A stretch of DNA of 64,000 nt from NCBI GenBank assembly GCA_963786305.1, contig CAWAYL010000012.1, forward strand, positions 1-64,000. The letters run 5' to 3'. Both the position numbers and the translations under genes were made by a program. Origin of the DNA: CAKZLS01 sp963786305. Lineage in GTDB: Bacteria; Pseudomonadota; Alphaproteobacteria; Rhodospirillales; Defluviicoccaceae. The notes under the pieces were generated by a model. That model was not told the DNA's origin and made no database searches. It was given only the letters and a program-made list of their open reading frames with translations. Below are positions 31,925-39,898 of the stretch, one piece after another (the first letter of the stretch is position 1; each line of letters opens with the position of its first letter).

Positions 31925-32406
31925 TGAAGCTCCTCCTCCAGCCTAAGGAAATCGGCGATGAACTGCAGGCACAGAAGCGCAAAGCCAACCGGCATCGGCA
32001 GCAGGGGGATCCACAGCGGCAGCGCCCAGACGGTGTCGGTGGTCCAATTTTCCATCCATGCCTCGTGGAAATAAATCCAGCCGGCCCACGCCAGCAGCCC
32101 GCAGAAAATCAGGCTCAAGACATCCGATAGGAGACGCAACGCGATTTTGCCGTTTTCTCCGACGGCGTTTTCGATCAAATCGACTTTCACGTGGCCCTTG
32201 AGGAGGAGAACGTAAGGGCTTCCCAGGAAGGTCGCCGCGACGATGGAAAACGTGACGAACTCCGTCTGCCAAATCGTCGATCCGTTGAGCACATAACGGA
32301 CGAAAACCATCTGATTGACGACCAGCACGGCCGCAACCAGCAACAGGACGGAAAAGAGTCCGAAGAACTTCGACAGTGCCTCCACAACGCGTTTGAACGC
32401 ACGCAT
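31921..32406 (-). CDS. TRAP transporter small permease (DctQ family)
   Basis: Membrane protein of 161 residues with four helices (FFGLFSVLLLVAAVLVVNQM, EFVTFSIVAATFLGSPYVL, LLSDVLSLIFCGLLAWAGW, ALPLWIPLLPMPVGFALLCL). The DctQ-like RYVLNGSTIWQTEFVTFSIV motif is present. It is fully in frame, and lies between the binding-protein gene (with a hairpin in the 71-bp gap) and dctM (4-bp overlap). Confidence 0.92.
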   Translation of the reverse strand: MRAFKRVVEALSKFFGLFSVLLLVAAVLVVNQMVFVRYVLNGSTIWQTEFVTFSIVAATFLGSPYVLLLKGHVKVDLIENAVGENGKIALRLLSDVLSLIFCGLLAWAGWIYFHEAWMENWTTDTVWALPLWIPLLPMPVGFALLCLQFIADFLRLEEELQ

Positions 32407-32423
32407 GTCGTAGCCTCCCCGCA

Positions 32424-32450
32424 GCCTCTCCCCGAGTATAAGGGAGAGGC
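32424..32450. promoter_or_regulatory. Stem-loop between dctP and dctQ
   Basis: Perfect 9-bp inverted repeat GCCTCTCCC / GGGAGAGGC around a 9-nt loop, in the gap between the binding-protein and small-permease genes. No T-run follows on the minus strand. Such hairpins often stabilise the upstream mRNA so that the binding protein is made in excess of the permease; that role is inferred here. Confidence 0.5.
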
Positions 32451-32477
32451 GTTGTTTTCTTTAGGCTTGGCTGACGC

Positions 32478-33467
32478 TCACTCGACGGCGAGGGCTTTGT
32501 CGATCAGTTCCTGACCATTTGGGACTTTTTCGGCGAACGACTTATAGGAAGTCTCCTTGGCGATCGCGAGCCAGGCCTGGTAGTCCTCGGGAGACATGGA
32601 AACGACCTCGACGCCGGCTTTCTCGAACTCTTCGATTAACCGCTCATCGAGTTTCTTTGCCTCGCCCAGGAAATACTCTTCGGCTTTCTTGCCCGCGGCC
32701 ATCAACGCTTCTTGCTGTTCCTTGTTCAGCTTGTCCCAGCTTCGCTCGGACATCAGGATCGGCTCGTACATGAACCACAGCGCATTCTCGCCGGGCGCCG
32801 TGAGACATTTGGCCTGCTCGTACAGGCGGTAGGAGACGAAACTTCCGGAACTGGTATTGGCGGCGTCGAGGACGCCGGTTTGCATTGCTGTATAGATCTC
32901 CGAACTTGGCATGGAGGACAACGAAGCGCCCGCTCCGGCCAGCATTTCCTCGAAGGCGGGACCCGCCGCCCGCGTAACCTGTCCCTTGACCGAATCCGGG
33001 CTGGTGATGCAGTTCTGCTTGGAGGCAAAGGCGCCGGCGAGCCATGCGTCCGCCAACACCACGACACCCGCGTCATTGATGCTCTTCTTGATGTCCTCCA
33101 TGAACTCCGAATTGTTGAGCCGGTTTGCCCGCTCATGATTGCGCACGAGCCCGGGCATCAGTGTCGCGGAGAATTCCGGATGCCGGCCGGAGGCATAGTC
33201 AAGCGGGAACGCCGCGATATCGAGCGCGCCCTTAGTGAGCGCGCCCCACTGCTCCTTGGGCTTGAACAGCGAACCGCTTGGATAAATCCGGATTTCGAGG
33301 TCGACGTTGGCCTTTTCGACCTCCTTCGCCATGATCTGGACCATTTCGTCGCGTGGATCTCCCTTGTCACTGGGCCACTGGTGCGAGGCCTTGAGCGTTT
33401 CGGCCTGGGCCGATCCGGCGGCGACGAGCATGGCGGCGGCGGCAATCGATGTGCGGAGTTGGACCAT
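32478..33467 (-). CDS. TRAP transporter substrate-binding protein (DctP family)
   Basis: Periplasmic binding protein of 329 residues with signal peptide MVQLRTSIAAAAMLVAAGSA ending at AQAE. The mature protein has the DctP layout: TLKASHQWPSDKGDPRDEM, FKPKEQWGALTKGALDIAAF, ITSPDSVKGQVTRAAGPAFE (the conserved Arg that binds a substrate carboxylate lies here) and SSEIYTAMQTGVLDAANTSS. The frame is intact. It is the first gene of the dctPQM/CoA transferase/AroE-like/Rid-like set, and is divergent from a GntR-type regulator whose probable operators lie in between. The ligand is a carboxylate by family knowledge; its identity is unknown. Confidence 0.93.
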   Translation of the reverse strand: MVQLRTSIAAAAMLVAAGSAQAETLKASHQWPSDKGDPRDEMVQIMAKEVEKANVDLEIRIYPSGSLFKPKEQWGALTKGALDIAAFPLDYASGRHPEFSATLMPGLVRNHERANRLNNSEFMEDIKKSINDAGVVVLADAWLAGAFASKQNCITSPDSVKGQVTRAAGPAFEEMLAGAGASLSSMPSSEIYTAMQTGVLDAANTSSGSFVSYRLYEQAKCLTAPGENALWFMYEPILMSERSWDKLNKEQQEALMAAGKKAEEYFLGEAKKLDERLIEEFEKAGVEVVSMSPEDYQAWLAIAKETSYKSFAEKVPNGQELIDKALAVE

Positions 33468-33529
33468 TGAGTTCCTCCCGGTTTCTACGGCGATGGGTGC
33501 ATCGGCCCCTTTTCAGGGCTCGGACCTAT

Positions 33530-33583
33530 TAGTATACAACAGAACAGCCTGATTAATGCACGTCAAGGATGTTTTGCATACAA
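33530..33583. promoter_or_regulatory. Two probable GntR operators in the divergent promoter region
   Basis: Two related near-palindromes, TAGTATACAA at 33530-33539 and TTGCATACAA at 33574-33583, 44 bp apart, share the form T-N-G-N-ATACAA. They resemble the TTGTATACAA-type sites of FCD-domain GntR regulators. They lie between dctP and the GntR gene, so autoregulation and control of the TRAP operon is the simplest reading. Confidence 0.55.
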
Positions 33584-33602
33584 TGATGTGGGGAGTTGCA
33601 CA

Positions 33603-34277
33603 GTGGCAGAGCGAATTGCCGATCGGCTTCGCAAGGTGATGGAAGACGAGATCGTGACCGGGCGTCTCGCTCCCGGAACCCGGCTCGACGAGGTGTCGCT
33701 TGCGTCACGCTTCGCGGTTTCGCGCACGCCCATTCGCGAAGCGCTGAACCAGCTCTCGACGTCGGGCCTGATCGAAGTGAGACCGCGCCGCGGCGCGATC
33801 GTGACGCCGGTGACGACCGAGGATCTTGTCGAGATGTTCGAGACGATGGCCGAAATGGAGGCGGTGTGCGGCCGCCTAGCGACCCGGCGCATGAGTGACG
33901 ATGAACGCCGCGGCCTGCTGGCCGCTCATGCCGCGTGCCGCCAGGCGGTCGAGACAGAGGACACCGAGCTTTATTACGAGCAGAATGTCCAGTTCCACAG
34001 GGTGATCTATATGGGATGTCACAATCATTTCCTCGCCAACGAAGTCCGCCAGCTTCGCCGACGCCTGCGGGCCTACCGGCGACTGCAGCTCCGTGTCCGC
34101 GGCCGTATCGCCGGATCGTACGGCGAGCACGAGGCGATCGTCGAGGCGATCGTAGCCGGCGACGAGGCGAGAGCGGAAGAAGCCCTCCGCGCCCACATCA
34201 TGATCCAGGGAGAGCGCTTCAACGACCTGCTCATGTCGGTGAATTCGTTGCAGAAAGCGGGCGAACATCGCTCATGA
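33603..34277 (+). CDS. GntR family regulator with FCD ligand domain
   Basis: DNA-binding regulator of about 224 residues. The winged helix-turn-helix is DEVSLASRFAVSRTPIREAL, followed by NQLSTSGLIEVRPRRGAIVT. The C-terminal FCD domain (EMFETMAEMEAVCGRLATRR, NVQFHRVIYMGCHNHFLANE, YGEHEAIVEAIVAGDEARAE) supplies the metal and carboxylate pocket. A GTG at 33588 is possible, but the GTG at 33603 has GGGGAG at the right distance and begins VAERIADRLRKVMEDEI, as in relatives. It is divergent from dctP and probably represses the TRAP operon until its carboxylate is present. A miniature element is inserted 10 bp after the stop. Confidence 0.92.
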   Translation: MAERIADRLRKVMEDEIVTGRLAPGTRLDEVSLASRFAVSRTPIREALNQLSTSGLIEVRPRRGAIVTPVTTEDLVEMFETMAEMEAVCGRLATRRMSDDERRGLLAAHAACRQAVETEDTELYYEQNVQFHRVIYMGCHNHFLANEVRQLRRRLRAYRRLQLRVRGRIAGSYGEHEAIVEAIVAGDEARAEEALRAHIMIQGERFNDLLMSVNSLQKAGEHRS

Positions 34278-34286
34278 ACGAGATTA

Positions 34287-34547
34287 ATACCAAATCTCGC
34301 TGATAGGGACCCACTGTGATCGTGTTCCACGCTTCCTCGCAGGAGGGGCCGTGCTGGCGATGGGGATCCATCGTCAAGCGGTCCGGACGCCCCGAGGAAG
34401 CGCGAAACACGACCGTCCGGCGGCCTTTCAGGTTTCCGGACGGCGTCGCGCGGCGCTTATGATGCTCCCGCATCACCGCGCACCACGCTCCTTGCCGGAA
34501 ACCTCGAAAGGCCGTCACAATGGGTTCCTATCAACGAGAATTGGTAT
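34287..34547. mobile_element. Miniature inverted-repeat element, copy 1 (MITE-like, 261 bp)
   Basis: Non-coding element bounded by 33-bp terminal inverted repeats. The left end starts ATACCAAATCTCGCTGATAG and the right end, reverse-complemented, starts ATACCAATTCTCGTTGATAG; about 29 of 33 positions match. A second, subterminal inverted repeat of 18 bp lies inside (CGTGTTCCACGCTTCCTC at 34321-34338 against 34394-34411, 16 of 18 matching). A second copy occurs at 59109-59387. No transposase is encoded, so it would need one in trans. It sits between the GntR gene and a glutamine amidotransferase gene, 28 bp before the latter's start. Confidence 0.8.
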
Positions 34548-34575
34548 AAGAACGCGAAAAGGAGACCTTGAGGTC

Positions 34576-35265
34576 ATGGCGAAGACGGCCCTGGTGATCG
34601 TCCAGCAAGAAACATCCAATCCCGGACGGGTGGGGGGGCGCCTGCGCGATTTGGGCTTCGGGCTGGATGTCCGCTGTCCCAACCTGGGCGAGCGTCTGCC
34701 GGGAAGCCTGGATGGGTTCGACGCGGTGGTCATCTTCGGTGGTCCGATGAGCGCCAACGACGACGCCTCCGTCCCCGGTGTCCGCGCGCAATTGGATTTT
34801 CTGCCCACCATATTCGAAACCGAAACGCCCACGCTCGGGATCTGCCTCGGCGCGCAACTGCTGGCGCGATCGCTCGGATCCACCGTCAAACGGCATGCGC
34901 TCGGCTTTGTCGAGGTCGGCTATCATCCCATCGTCCCCACCGCGGAGGGAGCGGAGCATTTCCAGGGCCCGATGATGGCTTATCAATGGCATCGGGAGGG
35001 CTTCGACCTGCCCCACGGAGCCACCTGTCTCGCCACCGGCGAGCTGTTCAAGAACCAGGCGTACCGGTATGGCGACCGCGTCTACGGAATCCAGTTCCAC
35101 CCCGAGGTGATCCGCGACACCATCGATCTGTGGACCACCAAGGGAACGGAAGACCTGGACCTTCCCGGAGCGCAGCCCAGGGACGAGCAACTTCGCGATT
35201 TTGACCGCTATGATCCGGCGATCGATCGCTGGCTCGACAGCTTTCTCGGCCGGGTCTTCACGTAG
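34576..35265 (+). CDS. Class I glutamine amidotransferase-like protein
   Basis: Stand-alone GATase1 domain protein of about 229 residues in one frame. The nucleophile elbow TLGICLGAQLLARSLGS holds the catalytic Cys, and the His-Glu pair is in YGIQFHPEVIRDTIDLW. FDAVVIFGGPMSANDDASVP is the oxyanion-region strand. Proteins of this type (GMP-synthase-like) transfer or release glutamine ammonia, or act as gamma-glutamyl hydrolases; no partner synthetase is nearby. The ATG at 34576 (MAKTALVIVQ) follows GGAGACC. Its promoter region has been taken over by the miniature element just upstream. Confidence 0.88.
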   Translation: MAKTALVIVQQETSNPGRVGGRLRDLGFGLDVRCPNLGERLPGSLDGFDAVVIFGGPMSANDDASVPGVRAQLDFLPTIFETETPTLGICLGAQLLARSLGSTVKRHALGFVEVGYHPIVPTAEGAEHFQGPMMAYQWHREGFDLPHGATCLATGELFKNQAYRYGDRVYGIQFHPEVIRDTIDLWTTKGTEDLDLPGAQPRDEQLRDFDRYDPAIDRWLDSFLGRVFT

Positions 35266-35339
35266 GGGGCTGGCCGAGTCCAGTGCCATGCGCTGAACCA
35301 ATGTGACAATTCGTGAGCATTTCGCAGCCCAGAAAGCCA

Positions 35340-36326
35340 ATGAACGCCGAAAGCACCAAACCCTCGCTACAGACGCGCTTCGACCAGCCGCCCGGTTGGA
35401 CGTGGGACACCTTCGAGAACGCGGCCGGCGCGCGCCTGCGTTACGGCTATACGGAGCCCGCCGGGCGAAACCGCGCCCGCATTGTCCTGCTCACCGGCTT
35501 TCGCGAATTCGGGGAAAAATACTTCGAAACCATCAACGACTTGCTGGCCCGTGAGTACGCGGTCTGGCAGCTGGACTGGTATGGCCAGGGCGGTTCCGAT
35601 CGTCACTTCGCCAACCACCAGAAGATCGGCGCGGCCAGTGTGGCGGGCGCCGCCGCCGACCTCCGGGGGTTTGTGCAATCGGTGCTCCCCGACGATCCCG
35701 CAACGCCCCTGGTCATGGTGGCGCATTCCACCGGCGGGCTCATCGTTCTCAGGTATCTGCATGACCATCCGGCTGTCGTGGAGGCGGCCGTGATGTCGGC
35801 GCCCCTGTTCGCGCCCCATACCGGCGCCTTGCCCGGGTGGCTGGTTCGCGGTGTTTCCCGTCTGGGCGTCATCGCCGGTTGCGGCTCGTCCTACATTCCG
35901 GGCGCCAGGGATTGGCGCCAAGGGACATTCGGCATCGTCGGCAGTTCGCGAACCAGCCATGATCCCGAGCGTGGAGCGCTTCAAGATCTGTGGATGGAGG
36001 CCAATCCGAAGCTGCGCATGGGAGGCTTGACGGTTGGTTGGCTCGACATGGCGTTCCGACTGACGGCGGAGAGCATGCGGCCGTCCTACCTGGGCGAAGT
36101 GTCGACCCCCATCCTCATCGGCTCGGCCGGCAGGGACAGGTTGGTGCGATCGGATGCGCACCGCCGCGCCGCCGGATTGCTGCCTCGCGCCGAGTTCGTC
36201 TGGTTTCCGGAGGCCAAGCACGAACTGTTCATGGAAACCGACGTTATTCGCGATCGCTGGCTCGCGGAAATCGATCGGTTTCTCGATATGTCGATGAGTT
36301 GTCATTCGGCGGCGCTGCGGCGCTGA
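35340..36326 (+). CDS. Alpha/beta hydrolase (lysophospholipase-like)
   Basis: Serine hydrolase of the alpha/beta fold, about 328 residues. The nucleophile elbow is MVAHSTGGLIVLRYL, an AHSTGG variant of GxSxG. The acid is probably in LIGSAGRDRLVRSDAH and the His in PEAKHELFMETDVIRDRWL. The oxyanion-hole region LLTGFREFGEKYFETIND and the cap region with WLVRGVSRLGV fit the lysophospholipase/monoacylglycerol lipase group (COG2267). There is no signal peptide. I favour ATG 35340, although a GTG at 35313 is in frame. The 3' end overlaps the convergent GGDEF gene by 83 bp, which is unusually long. Confidence 0.88.
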   Translation: MNAESTKPSLQTRFDQPPGWTWDTFENAAGARLRYGYTEPAGRNRARIVLLTGFREFGEKYFETINDLLAREYAVWQLDWYGQGGSDRHFANHQKIGAASVAGAAADLRGFVQSVLPDDPATPLVMVAHSTGGLIVLRYLHDHPAVVEAAVMSAPLFAPHTGALPGWLVRGVSRLGVIAGCGSSYIPGARDWRQGTFGIVGSSRTSHDPERGALQDLWMEANPKLRMGGLTVGWLDMAFRLTAESMRPSYLGEVSTPILIGSAGRDRLVRSDAHRRAAGLLPRAEFVWFPEAKHELFMETDVIRDRWLAEIDRFLDMSMSCHSAALRR

Positions 36327-37344
36327 TCACTTGGTTGCGTCCCCGCGCCTTGGCGTCGTAAAGAGCCTTGTCGGCCCGCGAAAGCGCGTCGCCGGGGGTT
36401 TCGGCGCCGATGCGCAAAGGCGTGACACCGACGCTGATGGTGAACGATATTTCCATATCCTCGATGATGACGCGATGGTCGCTCACCAGAGCGCGCAGGC
36501 GATCCGCGATGGACATGGCCTGATGCAGGCCGGTATGCGGCATCAGAATGGCGAATTCCTCTCCGCCATATCGGCATACGATGTCGTGGCTGCGTATCGT
36601 CTCGCCGCACAGCTTGGACAAAGCCTCGAGCACGGCATCGCCGGCGTCGTGACCGTGTTCGTCGTTGATGCGCTTGAAATGGTCGACGTCGAACAGGGCG
36701 ATGGAAACGGCATGACCGTAACGGCCCGCCCGGCGGTGTTCAACCTCGCACAAATCCATGAAATACCGTCGGTTGGGCAGGCCGGTGAGCGGGTCGAAGG
36801 AGGCGAGGCGGCGAAGGTGCATCTCGTCCATGACGATGGAGGCGAGACTTTCGAGCATGGCTTCCTGCTCGGCATCAAGTTCACGGGGGGTCGTGTCCAG
36901 TACGCACAGAGTGCCGAGCGTGTGTCCGTCGCTGTCCTGGATGGGGGCGCCGGCATAGAAGCGGACTTTGGGGTCTTCCGCGACCAGCGGGTTGTCGGCG
37001 AACCTCTGATCGCGTGACGCATCGGGAACCACCATCACGTCGTCTTCGCATATGGTGTGGGCACAGAAGGCGACGTTGCGTGGAACCTCCTCGGCATCCA
37101 AACCCTGCCGGGATTTGACCCACTGGCGTTTCTTGTCCACCAGCGAAACGAGGGCGATCGGGGTTTTCAGCATGCGGCTGGCGAGGCGGGTTATTCGATC
37201 GAAGGACGCGTCGGGAGGCGTGTCCAGCACCTGATGATTGTCGAGCGCATCCAGTCTTTCGGACTCGTTGCTGGGCTTGGGCGGGCATTCCATCGGCAGC
37301 ACCAAGCTGGGATGCATCAAAAACAAGCGGGCGTTAGCAGCCAA
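36244..37344 (-). CDS. GAF-GGDEF diguanylate cyclase
   Basis: Makes c-di-GMP from GTP. The N-terminal GAF domain (ITRLASRMLKTPIALVSLVD, DASRDQRFADNPLVAED, VRFYAGAPIQDSDGHTLGTL) is followed by a full GGDEF domain: FDPLTGLPNRRYFMDLCEVE, IALFDVDHFKRINDEHGHDA and CRYGGEEFAILMPHTGL. The inhibitory RxxD motif is present upstream as RSHDIV, so product inhibition is likely. Frame intact, about 366 residues. The TTG at 37344 or the ATG at 37317 could be the start; neither has an outstanding ribosome site. The AT-rich stretch at 37345-37440 probably holds its promoter. It is convergent with the hydrolase gene, with an 83-bp overlap. Confidence 0.93.
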   Translation of the reverse strand: MAANARLFLMHPSLVLPMECPPKPSNESERLDALDNHQVLDTPPDASFDRITRLASRMLKTPIALVSLVDKKRQWVKSRQGLDAEEVPRNVAFCAHTICEDDVMVVPDASRDQRFADNPLVAEDPKVRFYAGAPIQDSDGHTLGTLCVLDTTPRELDAEQEAMLESLASIVMDEMHLRRLASFDPLTGLPNRRYFMDLCEVEHRRAGRYGHAVSIALFDVDHFKRINDEHGHDAGDAVLEALSKLCGETIRSHDIVCRYGGEEFAILMPHTGLHQAMSIADRLRALVSDHRVIIEDMEISFTISVGVTPLRIGAETPGDALSRADKALYDAKARGRNQVISAAAPPNDNSSTYRETDRFPRASDRE

Positions 37345-37507
37345 CTTTACCTATTATAAGAATAATTACATATAAGAACAAGCCGACAAGACAATAATAC
37401 CTAATATTCTTGCTGCATAATTAGCGGCCGGATTTGCCGTGCACTCGCCGAACCGGAGGGCAGTCCGGTTGGTTTGGGGTCCGCTGAATTTGCGCGCCGC
37501 GCCCCCT

Positions 37508-38053
37508 CTACGGGATGGTATATTTGAGGGCGGGCCAGAACAAGATGCCCGTGGCGGTGCGCTCGATCGCCTCGCCCGAAGCCTCGGCCGCGATGGTTCC
37601 CATTTCGCTTCTCAGCACCATGGGGCCGCCGCCGGTCACTCCTTCGAAACGGCCGGTTCCGCCGGTCAGGGTATAGTCACCCTTGCAACCGATCAGGTGG
37701 CGGCCCTTGCAGGTCCATTCCGCGAACACCCGGTCGCCGTCGTTGGCGGTCCAGGCGCATCGGCCGTTGCCGGTCTGTGCCCCATCGGCCAGCGAGACTT
37801 CCGCGACGGCGGGACAGATGATGGTGCCAGCGCGTTGCGGTCCATGTTCGGTCTGGATGTAGACAACGCCCCGCAGCGCCGCCACCATGACCGCCAAGTT
37901 CGATCCCATGGGAACCAGCGTGCCCTGACCCTGCCAACTGGCGAAGGCTTGGATGGTGTTTTCTTCGGCGGCATCGGCGGCCACCACGAGCCCGAGGGCC
38001 ATTGTCGCGCCCAATACGGCGGCGAGAAACAGCGAAGCGGGTGTCTGCTTCAT
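37508..38053 (-). CDS. Secreted hypothetical protein with possible beta-barrel tail
   Basis: About 181 residues in one frame. The signal peptide MKQTPASLFLAAVLGATMAL ends near AADAAEE. The mature part carries four cysteines (TIICPAVAEV, GNGRCAWTAN, AEWTCKGRHLIGCKGDYTL) and a Gly-rich TLTGGTGRFEGVTGGG segment. That segment resembles small beta-barrel lipocalin- or allene-oxide-cyclase-like folds; this is a resemblance only. Function unknown. It lies 38 bp downstream of another exported protein gene on the same strand, so the two are probably cotranscribed. Confidence 0.6.
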   Translation of the reverse strand: MKQTPASLFLAAVLGATMALGLVVAADAAEENTIQAFASWQGQGTLVPMGSNLAVMVAALRGVVYIQTEHGPQRAGTIICPAVAEVSLADGAQTGNGRCAWTANDGDRVFAEWTCKGRHLIGCKGDYTLTGGTGRFEGVTGGGPMVLRSEMGTIAAEASGEAIERTATGILFWPALKYTIP

Positions 38054-38091
38054 AATGGGTCTCCTTGACAATCGCCTTGCGGAGCGGGCGT

Positions 38092-38592
38092 CTATTTAAA
38101 ATCGATGTAGATGGCGTCGGCGCCCAGCGACACAGCCAGTCCTTCGCGCTTGGTATCGAGCTTCATGTACACGCCCGCCTGGTTCTCCAGCCACAGGGTG
38201 CCGCCCCCTATATCGGTTGCGGCGAATCCGGCGCGTGCCTGGCCGTAGGCGCCTTCGAACGCCGCGAGATCCTTCAGGTTGTAGACGGCGCCGTTGGCGG
38301 TAATCTTGGATGCTCCGAACCCGCCGATGCCGAGGCCGCCGATGGTGAAATCGTAGGTCTTGCCCTGATAGGTCAAGGTGCCGCCGCCGAGATTGCCGCT
38401 GCCGATGAAGGCGATCTGGTATTGCTCGATCCGGACCGTTCCGGATTTCTCCAGATCGCCGGCCAGTGCGCCGGCTGCCAGCCCGGCCGCCGTTAGGGCG
38501 ATGGCAATTGCCGCGAGGGCGCCATGAAGCCTGTTCCACGGGGTGTCGTGGTCATTCGCGCTCACCCATGTTGGAGCCGGACGATCCATCAT
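38092..38592 (-). CDS. Exported Gly-rich hypothetical protein
   Basis: About 166 residues in one frame. A hydrophobic stretch (ALAAIAIALTAAGLAAGALA) follows 24 polar residues, as in a signal peptide or N-terminal anchor. The mature region is beta-rich and glycine-rich: YQIAFIGSGNLGGGTLTYQG, KTYDFTIGGLGIGGFGASKI, AVYNLKDLAAFEGAYGQARA and LWLENQAGVYMKLDTKREGL. It ends DAIYIDFK. I have a weak impression of a widespread periplasmic proteobacterial family but cannot name it. It precedes the Cys-containing exported protein by 38 bp. Confidence 0.55.
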   Translation of the reverse strand: MMDRPAPTWVSANDHDTPWNRLHGALAAIAIALTAAGLAAGALAGDLEKSGTVRIEQYQIAFIGSGNLGGGTLTYQGKTYDFTIGGLGIGGFGASKITANGAVYNLKDLAAFEGAYGQARAGFAATDIGGGTLWLENQAGVYMKLDTKREGLAVSLGADAIYIDFK

Positions 38593-38794
38593 TGTCTACC
38601 TTCTTTTTTCCATGGCGACTTTGGTTTTGCAAGCGGCCCGAGGAACCGATCGTCGGATGGTGAAAGATCGGGCATCGCACTCACGAAAGCAAGGATTGTA
38701 TTCGGGACCGCCGGGTTGTGATCATGGGGGCTTGCGCCCTGGTATCGCGCCGGCGTTCTTCTTATTCTGCCAATCTTGAGCCGCTGAAGGAGGG

Positions 38795-39811
38795 ATGAAG
38801 ATGGAGGTTTGGGAACTCAAGGACGCCTTCGGGCCCGAACATCTGAAAAAGGGAGACCGGCCGGACCCCGTGCCAGCAACGAACCAGGTGCTGGTGGCGA
38901 TGCGCGCCGCGTCGCTCAACTATCGCGACACCCTGATGATCCGCGGCGGATACGGGCCGCGGATCAAGGTGCCGCTGATCCCCGTTTCCGACGGCATGGG
39001 TGAGGTTGTTGCGGTGGGCGTGGGCGTCAGCCGTGTCGGCATCGGCGATCGGGTAGCGCCGACCTTTTTCCAGAGCTGGATCGGCGGCGACGCGGCGCCG
39101 GACAAATTTACCTCGCAGTTGGGCGGACCGCTCGATGGCGTGCTCGCCCGGTTCATGTGCCTGAACGAGCAGGGCGTCAGCCGTGTTCCCGATCATCTGA
39201 GCGACGCGGAGGCGGCATGCCTGCCGTGTGCCGGATTGACGGCGTGGAGCGCGGTTGTCACCGAAGGACGCGTGGGGCCGGGCGACACGGTGCTGGTGCA
39301 GGGAACCGGTGGCGTGGCGCTGTTCGCCCTGCAATTCGCCAAGATGGCCGGCGCCCGGGTGATCTTGACGTCGTCGCGTGACGACAAGCTGGCCCGCGGC
39401 CGCCAACTCGGCGCGGATCATGTGATCAATTACAACGCGACGCCGGATTGGGATCGGGTGGTCAAGGAACTGACGGCCGGGGAGGGTTGCGACCTTGTGG
39501 TGGAAGTGGGCGGCGGCGGGACGCTGGAACGGTCGGTCCGCGCCGCCCGCGTCGGCGGCACGCTCAGCATGATCGGCGTTCTGTCGGGCGCCAAGGCGGA
39601 GATACCCCTGCCGCTGGTGGTCATGCGGAACCTTCGTCTCCAGGGCGTGACGGTGGGCTCGCGCGACGGCTTCGAGGCCATGTGCCGGGCGATCGGCCGC
39701 CACCGTATGCGCCCGGTCGTCGACAGGGTCTACGACTTTGACGACGTGGCGTCGGCCTTCGCCCATCTGGAAGGCGGCCATCACATGGGCAAGGTTTGCA
39801 TCCGCATTTGA
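38795..39811 (+). CDS. Zinc-independent MDR-family NAD(P)H oxidoreductase (quinone reductase-like)
   Basis: Medium-chain dehydrogenase/reductase of 338 residues, intact. Conserved: AASLNYRDTLMIRGGYGP, VPLIPVSDGMGEVVAVGVGV, AGLTAWSAVVTEGRVGPGDT, the nucleotide-binding VLVQGTGGVALFALQFAKMA and LGADHVINYNATPDWDRVVK. The zinc-ligand Cys and His residues of alcohol dehydrogenases are not apparent, so it probably reduces quinones or enones with NAD(P)H. The start ATG at 38795 follows GAAGGAGGG. No operon partner apart from the cupin gene 87 bp downstream. Confidence 0.88.
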   Translation: MKMEVWELKDAFGPEHLKKGDRPDPVPATNQVLVAMRAASLNYRDTLMIRGGYGPRIKVPLIPVSDGMGEVVAVGVGVSRVGIGDRVAPTFFQSWIGGDAAPDKFTSQLGGPLDGVLARFMCLNEQGVSRVPDHLSDAEAACLPCAGLTAWSAVVTEGRVGPGDTVLVQGTGGVALFALQFAKMAGARVILTSSRDDKLARGRQLGADHVINYNATPDWDRVVKELTAGEGCDLVVEVGGGGTLERSVRAARVGGTLSMIGVLSGAKAEIPLPLVVMRNLRLQGVTVGSRDGFEAMCRAIGRHRMRPVVDRVYDFDDVASAFAHLEGGHHMGKVCIRI

Positions 39812-39898
39812 CATGATGAACCTTCGAGCGAAATCCTCGAAACGAATGGCGGCGGGGGACATTGGAGAATGGACGCCAATTTTAGCAGAGGAGGCACC

